This document shows positions 16,548-19,898 of a DNA stretch of 19,898 nucleotides, in pieces. Origin of the DNA: an uncultured Clostridia bacterium (lineage in GTDB: Bacteria > Bacillota > Clostridia > Christensenellales > Aristaeellaceae); NCBI GenBank assembly GCA_937906775.1, contig CALCUD010000096.1, forward strand, positions 1 through 19,898, written 5' to 3'. A program made the position numbers and the translations under genes. The first letter of the stretch is position 1. Every line of letters starts with the position of its first letter. The notes beneath the pieces are model-generated. The model was given only the letters and a program-made list of their open reading frames with translations, did not search any database and was not told the origin of the DNA.

Positions 16548-17079
16548 GCTGATCAAATAAATTACGCCATTCCTCTCTTGTTATTGAATATGCATAAGAT
16601 ATCTCGTTTTTAGGGTCAGGATATTCCTTAACCTTTTTCATCCCATTAGCAATTGCAGTTGAATACGAGCCGACATTTGTATATTTCATATATGAATATA
16701 TCTCATTATAATCTGTATTCATAAACACCCAGTCTCTTACAGCCCTCGCAGACTCTTTTCCATAACCTCTTCGCCAATACTTTTTATGTATATGGTATCC
16801 AATCTCTGGAAGAAGTTCTCCGTCGATATTTTGAATAGTAATTCCACAATCTCCTATAAATTCATTCGTTTCCTTCAAAACTACTGCCCATAATCCAAAA
16901 CCATACTTACGATAATTCTCGATATTCCAAGTTATCCAGCCTCTAGTCCGTTCTATATCAAAGGGTGCTGGATAATGCTTCATCGTTTCTTTATCTGACA
17001 CAATCTCAAATAATGCCTCAAAATCATCCATTGTATATTCTCTAAGCAATAGTCTTTCTGTTTCAATTATCACATTCAT
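16543..17079 (-). CDS. GNAT family N-acetyltransferase (RimJ/RimL-like)
   Basis: This 178-residue protein begins with the classic RimJ/RimL-type opening IETERLLLREYTMDDFEALFEI and contains the acetyl-CoA motif A segment YWRRGYGKESARAVRDWVF near residues 101-119. A GDCGITIQ strand precedes it near 76. Members of this subgroup acetylate N-terminal amines of proteins or small molecules; the target here is unknown. An AGGAA site lies 6-7 nt before the ATG at 17079. The gene is clearly AT-richer than the backbone and than the acetyltransferase gene upstream of it, which fits separate origins. Its stop codon lies in hairpin H2. Confidence 0.88.
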   Translation of the reverse strand: MNVIIETERLLLREYTMDDFEALFEIVSDKETMKHYPAPFDIERTRGWITWNIENYRKYGFGLWAVVLKETNEFIGDCGITIQNIDGELLPEIGYHIHKKYWRRGYGKESARAVRDWVFMNTDYNEIYSYMKYTNVGSYSTAIANGMKKVKEYPDPKNEISYAYSITREEWRNLFDQP

Positions 17080-17090
17080 AAAGCTTTCCT

Positions 17091-17126
17091 CACAAATTCG
17101 TATTTATCTTTCGCATCGTCCCGAAA
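17091..17126. repeat. Degenerate junction hairpin pair between the two GNAT genes
   Basis: CACAAATTCGTATTTATC (17091-17108) fits the GACAAA-N6-TTTGTC pattern with changes. It is followed directly by TTTCG/CGAAA (17109-17126, 8-nt loop), which matches the H1-then-H2 order seen elsewhere. The H1 part abuts the AGGAAAG ribosome site of GNAT gene 1. Confidence 0.45.
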
Positions 17127-17131
17127 AAAAC

Positions 17132-17653
17132 TCACAGCAGCATCTCGTATAAGATAAAGTCCGTCCAGCCGGTATTGCGCGCATACCAGCGTCTTTGCGC
17201 GATGCGCTTATATCCGAGTGAATCGTACAGAGCCTGAGCCGGTGTATTGGATGCCAACGTATCGAATCGATACGCTTTCTTGCCGAGACTGCGACACAGT
17301 TCACAGGTACTGTTTAGGAGATCCTTCGCGAGCCCCTGCCTCTTTATCGCGGGATCACAACACATAATATGTCCGACGGCGACCTCATCGTCCGCAAGAT
17401 TCTTCTGCCATGGAACATCGTGATAATCCTCTTCCTGCTTCTTTGTAAGAGCGATCACGGCAACGATCTTTCCATCCCTTTCGTTGTAATACATATCACC
17501 GGAATCGATATATCCGCCAATCAATTCATCATCGGGATGCAGACCGTAGATCCACCTGCAGCATTCTTTCATTGTGTCCGTATTCTCGATGACATAGATA
17601 TAAAAGGCTTTGATTCTGTCAAAATCTTCCCTTACTGCCTGTTTCAGGTTCAT
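17132..17653 (-). CDS. GNAT family N-acetyltransferase
   Basis: The 173-residue protein shows a GNAT core: the central strand EVAVGHIMCCDPAIKRQGLAK near residues 88-108 with the acetyl-CoA-binding RQGLAK, and NTPAQALYDSLGYKR near 136-150, the usual C-terminal motif B helix and strand. It is not similar in sequence to the neighbouring acetyltransferase beyond the fold, so the two are not a duplication. GGAGGGAAG lies about 6 nt before ATG 17653. Base composition is close to balanced, far from the AT-rich neighbours. The substrate is unknown; small-molecule targets such as amines or antibiotics are common for cassette-borne GNATs, but nothing in the sequence shows this. Confidence 0.87.
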   Translation of the reverse strand: MNLKQAVREDFDRIKAFYIYVIENTDTMKECCRWIYGLHPDDELIGGYIDSGDMYYNERDGKIVAVIALTKKQEEDYHDVPWQKNLADDEVAVGHIMCCDPAIKRQGLAKDLLNSTCELCRSLGKKAYRFDTLASNTPAQALYDSLGYKRIAQRRWYARNTGWTDFILYEMLL

Positions 17654-17705
17654 TTTGTCTTCCCTCCGCTTTGTCCAACAGCAAAATTCCTGTTTTCCGG
17701 TATCT

Positions 17706-17725
17706 CGACAAACTGGGATTTGTCG
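17706..17725. repeat. Junction hairpin H1, downstream of the ART-like gene
   Basis: CGACAAACTGGGATTTGTCG has a 7-bp perfect stem and the same CTGGGA loop as the copy at 16507. It ends 3 nt before the stop codon of the ART-like gene (17729-17731). The preceding TATCTCGACAA is identical to the context of the copy at 18927. Confidence 0.8.
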
Positions 17726-17728
17726 GGC

Positions 17729-18049
17729 TTATACCATCAGTTTGCTTACCAGCTTTACCTTCAAATCTCTCGCCGTCAGAAATTCTGCATTCTGATCCAT
17801 CGTTGTTCTTGGATGCGGATAGATATCTGTTCCAACCACGATTGGCTCATCAATCACATACAAATATCCGTGTTCAGTCCCGTTGTGATTGATGATCCCA
17901 TTATCTTCATATGACAAACTGCTGGGTTGATGAGAAAAGGCTTCGGCCAATGCCTTCCACTGTGTTATTGTGCTTCCCTTTTTCAGCATTGTGAATCTCT
18001 GATTTGAACCATGAAACCAGGTACCATTCTCTTTGATTTCTATATTCAA
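17729..18049 (-). CDS. Small protein with possible ADP-ribosyltransferase (Arr-like) fold
   Basis: This 106-residue protein starts at TTG 18049, preceded by GAGGAGG 6 nt upstream; the open frame extends to TTG 18070 but has no site there. The order of segments TWFHGSN (near residue 10), ALAEAFS (near 34), GYLYVI (near 61), DIYPHPRTT (near 74) and NAEFLTARDLKVK (near 85) recalls small ADP-ribosyltransferases such as rifampin-inactivating Arr and related toxin domains, where a His-Gly opening, a Tyr strand and a late acidic residue form the NAD site. I recognise the pattern, not a close homologue. If correct it would be a small-molecule or protein modifier. It is flanked by inverted repeat copies of the junction element. 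Confidence 0.55.
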   Translation of the reverse strand: MNIEIKENGTWFHGSNQRFTMLKKGSTITQWKALAEAFSHQPSSLSYEDNGIINHNGTEHGYLYVIDEPIVVGTDIYPHPRTTMDQNAEFLTARDLKVKLVSKLMV

Positions 18050-18059
18050 AAACAGCCTC

Positions 18060-18097
18060 CTCAAATTCAAATTTGTCTAATTCTAAAAATAAGAATT
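18060..18097. repeat. Junction hairpin pair H1 and H2 between ART-like gene and methyltransferase 2
   Basis: H1 CTCAAATTCAAATTTGTC (18060-18077) is followed one base later by H2, AATTCT and AGAATT (18079-18084, 18092-18097) around a 7-nt A-rich loop. H1 overlaps the GAGGAGG ribosome site of the ART-like gene by a few bases. Confidence 0.55.
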
Positions 18098-18116
18098 TTG
18101 CTTCCTACATTGCTTT

Positions 18117-18896
18117 CTAATACGATATAAACATCCCATATTCCTTTGGAACATTCAAAACCCCATCTGAAGTATTTTGAGTCAAAATATCCTTTATTAC
18201 TTGTTTTGGTACACTACTCAATGATGTCATACTAGATAGCGAATAAATATATTCCACCATATCATCAACATTAGTAATTTCCAAGGAATCAATATATTCT
18301 TTCTTTTCTACATTTGAAAAGATTTTATTCAAAATCTCAAACCCATTTTGAAGTGTAAAATTCTTATTAAGATTATCTTCAACCGCATATTCAGATAGAA
18401 TTTTGGAAAGATACTCTGTAATCCCATTTTCCCCATACGTCGCACAATAAAAGATACCACCTTTTTTTAATACACGGCGCACCTCAGATAATCCTTTATC
18501 TAAATTGGGAACATGATATAACATCATATTTGCAATAATAATATCAAAACTGTCATCTTCATAAGGTATATCTTGAATGTCCAAAACTCTATATTCAATA
18601 TTGTCATAGTCCCCTACCATTTCTTTTGCAGTAGCTACCATTCCCTCTGAAAAATCGGAAAGTATTATTTGGGAACAGTCTAAAATCAATGATTCTCTCC
18701 CTTTCCACATATCTCCTGTTCCACAGCCTAATTCTAGCACTTTTGCACCTTTATCAATTTTATAATTTGAAACTATCCAATTTCCAAATCCCATTTTATT
18801 CGTAGAATATTTTTCGTGGATAGATATTCTAGTAATTAAATTATTTGCAGTTGCATACTGTTGTTTCACTAATGATTTATCATTTATCTTGCTCAT
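18117..18896 (-). CDS. Class I SAM-dependent methyltransferase
   Basis: This 259-residue protein is complete. It has the SAM-binding motif I VLELGCGTGDMW near residues 53-64, an acidic motif II ILSDFSEGMV near 78, motif III VLDIQDIPYEDDSFDIIIANMMLYHV near 103-128, and VRRVLKKGGIFYCATYGENG near 138-157. This is the UbiE/methyltransf_11 type. A C-terminal region of about 90 residues is less conserved and probably shapes the acceptor site; the acceptor is unknown. GGAGG lies about 6 nt before ATG 18896. Composition is strongly AT-rich (about one third GC), unlike the other array methyltransferase at 15,758-16,411, to which it is not closely related. Confidence 0.87.
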   Translation of the reverse strand: MSKINDKSLVKQQYATANNLITRISIHEKYSTNKMGFGNWIVSNYKIDKGAKVLELGCGTGDMWKGRESLILDCSQIILSDFSEGMVATAKEMVGDYDNIEYRVLDIQDIPYEDDSFDIIIANMMLYHVPNLDKGLSEVRRVLKKGGIFYCATYGENGITEYLSKILSEYAVEDNLNKNFTLQNGFEILNKIFSNVEKKEYIDSLEITNVDDMVEYIYSLSSMTSLSSVPKQVIKDILTQNTSDGVLNVPKEYGMFISY

Positions 18897-18926
18897 ACCA
18901 AACCTCCGACAACGTCTAACTATCTC

Positions 18927-18963
18927 GACAACTTCTAATTTGTTAAATTCTGAAAATCAGAAT
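18927..18963. repeat. Junction hairpin pair H1 and H2 between methyltransferase 2 and the membrane protein
   Basis: Degenerate H1 GACAACTTCTAATTTGTT (18927-18944) is followed by a perfect 7-bp H2, ATTCTGA and TCAGAAT (18947-18953, 18957-18963) around AAA. A GTCTAAC (18914-18920; GTTAGAC in gene sense) lies just outside and is the only good match to an integron core site seen in the array. Confidence 0.55.
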
Positions 18964-18993
18964 CTAGTGATTCATCTCTAAGTTCAATTTTAC

Positions 18994-19338
18994 TTACACA
19001 CCAAATGCCTTAATGTACTCATTCCATCCACCTAACAGAAAAATACAAGCCGCTGATAAAATCACCCAAAGTACAACGTATAAGAATAACAAGCACTTAT
19101 TCTTTTTTACTATTTTTTTTAATATATATACGTTAGATGGAATTGCAAATATAAGCCATATTATCAATTCAACAACTCCAAACATTATAGAAATGCTCTT
19201 TTCTGAGCCTAAGTCATAATCATAACCTTTGGCGAAGCCTGTAATATCCATATATATAATTCCTAAACATATAGGGAACGAAAATGCTATTATTGCTGAC
19301 CAAAGTGCATTTATAGCAAATATAATTTTATCTTTCAT
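18994..19338 (-). CDS. Small integral membrane protein of unknown function
   Basis: This 114-residue product has three clear hydrophobic segments (about residues 7-30, 52-73 and 83-104) with a basic KKIVKKNK loop before the last one. ATG 19338 is preferred over ATG 19356 because AAGGTAG lies 5 nt upstream. I do not recognise the family. It is the most AT-rich gene of the array and lies between an H1/H2 pair on its 3' side and a poor, doubtful copy on its 5' side. Small three-helix membrane proteins are common as hypothetical cassette genes. Confidence 0.7.
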   Translation of the reverse strand: MKDKIIFAINALWSAIIAFSFPICLGIIYMDITGFAKGYDYDLGSEKSISIMFGVVELIIWLIFAIPSNVYILKKIVKKNKCLLFLYVVLWVILSAACIFLLGGWNEYIKAFGV

Positions 19339-19372
19339 TAGAACTACCTTATGCATTTTGCAGAAACTATAA

Positions 19373-19380
19373 TTTTGTAT
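19373..19380. repeat. Doubtful junction hairpin remnant
   Basis: Between the membrane gene and the next gene only a TTTTGTAT fits the right arm of H1; the left arm (AGAAAC, about 19362-19367) pairs poorly. I list it because the position is right, not because the sequence is convincing. Confidence 0.15.
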
Positions 19381-19393
19381 ATATGTGCTATCA

Positions 19394-19898
19394 CTATAAT
19401 ACCCTTACTTCAATTCCTAAAGGTTCACAGATCTTCTTAAGTTTTTCAGAATTCTTAGTCATTAATTCCATTTCCTTTAAGTTCGAAAACTGTTTCAATT
19501 CTGCCTCCGTCAATTTATCAACATCGAATCGATCGTCTTCTCCATCCCACATAGGTGCAATGTTTTGATAAATCCGGGCACCACCATCCATCAAAATCCT
19601 AGTAACCTTTTCCGCATAAGTAACTGGAACAGGTAAATCCTTGAAAAACTGAACCGCTGCTCTGACATTTTTTTCTGTCTCAAGATTCCAATTTGCTTTT
19701 TTGAATTCCATATAATCGTATATATCAAAATATGGTTTCAAAACTTCCTGTTCATACATCAGCTCATTAATCACTGCCAATTTGAAATTGAAATTATCAA
19801 AAGACAAACTAGGTTCACTTGGCTGTTCGATATTATAGTTCTCCTGACTCTTAGGACGTCTTGGCTTATATGATATTGATATTGGCTTTAGCAAACAC
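19394..19898 (-). CDS. Unrecognised cytosolic protein, 5' end beyond the window (possibly DUF6892-like)
   Basis: The frame is open to the window edge and the only early start inside it (TTG 19894) has no ribosome site visible, so the gene is probably longer. The visible 166 residues have no membrane segment. The central part FKLAVINELMYEQEVLKPYFDIYDY (shown here only in part as LAVINELMYEQ) is rich in acidic and aromatic residues. It is followed by a WDGEDDRFDVDKLTEAELKQFSNLKEM region with a helical look. From memory this resembles the DUF6892 family, whose function is unknown to me; I cannot verify it. It could equally be a contact-toxin immunity-type protein, for which the small acidic repertoire would fit, but that is speculation. 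Confidence 0.55.
   Translation of the reverse strand, partial: CLLKPISISYKPRRPKSQENYNIEQPSEPSLSFDNFNFKLAVINELMYEQEVLKPYFDIYDYMEFKKANWNLETEKNVRAAVQFFKDLPVPVTYAEKVTRILMDGGARIYQNIAPMWDGEDDRFDVDKLTEAELKQFSNLKEMELMTKNSEKLKKICEPLGIEVRVL

Larger units (their letters stand above)
17680..18102. repeat. Inverted terminal-repeat-like sequences flanking the ART-like gene
   Basis: AGCAAAATTC (17680-17689) recurs as its exact reverse complement at 18093-18102. Going inward, both arms next carry 15-17 variable nt, then GACAAA and a 6-nt loop ending in TTTG. The pair encloses one gene, so the unit of about 420 bp has the shape of a small element with inverted ends. Confidence 0.5.
15790..19898 (-). mobile_element. 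Gene-cassette-like array with a hairpin at each junction
   Basis: Seven consecutive small genes all point left, toward comF. They encode typical accessory functions (acetyltransferases, methyltransferases, a small membrane protein, unknowns). Composition changes from gene to gene and is AT-richer than the backbone. Clear or degenerate copies of an 18-nt hairpin GACAAA-N6-TTTGTC lie at the junctions. No such hairpin was seen in the backbone part of the window. No integrase, transposase or resolvase gene is visible; the array continues past the right edge. The resemblance to an integron cassette array lacking its integrase is structural; the canonical attC core GTTRRRY is not consistently present. 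Confidence 0.5.

Noticed and set aside
17913..17919. GACAAAC inside the ART-like gene, like half of the junction hairpin
   Set aside because: There is no matching TTTGTC arm at the right distance and it lies in coding sequence; chance occurrence. The same holds for GACAAAC at 19803-19809.
18914..18944. Canonical integron attC core sites (RYYYAAC ... GTTRRRY)
   Set aside because: GTCTAAC and GTTAAAT match the consensus here, but the span is far shorter than a normal attC and no equivalent pair is found at the other junctions. I keep the integron idea only as a hypothesis.
15790..19898. CRISPR array
   Set aside because: The repeated hairpins are hundreds of bases apart with genes between them; there are no regular spacers and no cas genes.

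Overview
The window looks like a chromosomal piece of a moderately GC-rich low-complexity-free Bacillota genome, most likely a gut- or rumen-type Clostridia. The reasons are the Shine-Dalgarno-rich starts (AAGGAG/GGAGG), tightly packed operons, two CapA/PgsA-type exported phosphoesterases, a CHAP-type wall hydrolase and a ComF gene. I cannot name the genus from sequence alone.

Bases 1-15,770 are ordinary, GC-rich backbone. Reading rightward: the 3' end of a CHAP-domain wall amidase; asnA (ammonia-dependent asparagine synthetase); two tandem secreted CapA-family proteins; a divergent Lgt-like membrane protein; pth; mfd; lspA; and an RluD-type pseudouridine synthase. From the capA pair to rluD the genes are short-spaced or overlapping, so much of this is probably co-transcribed. 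On the opposite strand an aspartate kinase and an RfbD-like sugar-nucleotide reductase form a two-gene operon with a good sigma-A-type promoter. A glycerophosphodiester phosphodiesterase and a GPH/SLC45-like sugar transporter diverge from a short region with a dyad. A strong terminator and a leftward comF gene end the backbone.

Bases about 15,790-19,898 are different. They are AT-richer and patchy in composition, and every gene is on the minus strand: a broken methyltransferase, two unrelated GNAT acetyltransferases, a small ADP-ribosyltransferase-like protein, a second methyltransferase, a small membrane protein and an unrecognised cytosolic protein cut by the window edge. Almost every junction carries an 18-nt hairpin of the form GACAAA-N6-TTTGTC (H1), usually followed on the plus strand by a second hairpin of variable sequence (H2). 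In the gene sense the order is stop codon, H2, H1, ribosome binding site, next gene. No integrase or transposase is visible. This is the layout of a gene-cassette array: one-gene units of separate origin joined at a recurring folded site. The site does not match the canonical integron attC core, so an atypical integrase-less integron array or another cassette-type mobile system are both possible. This region is the main item worth follow-up.
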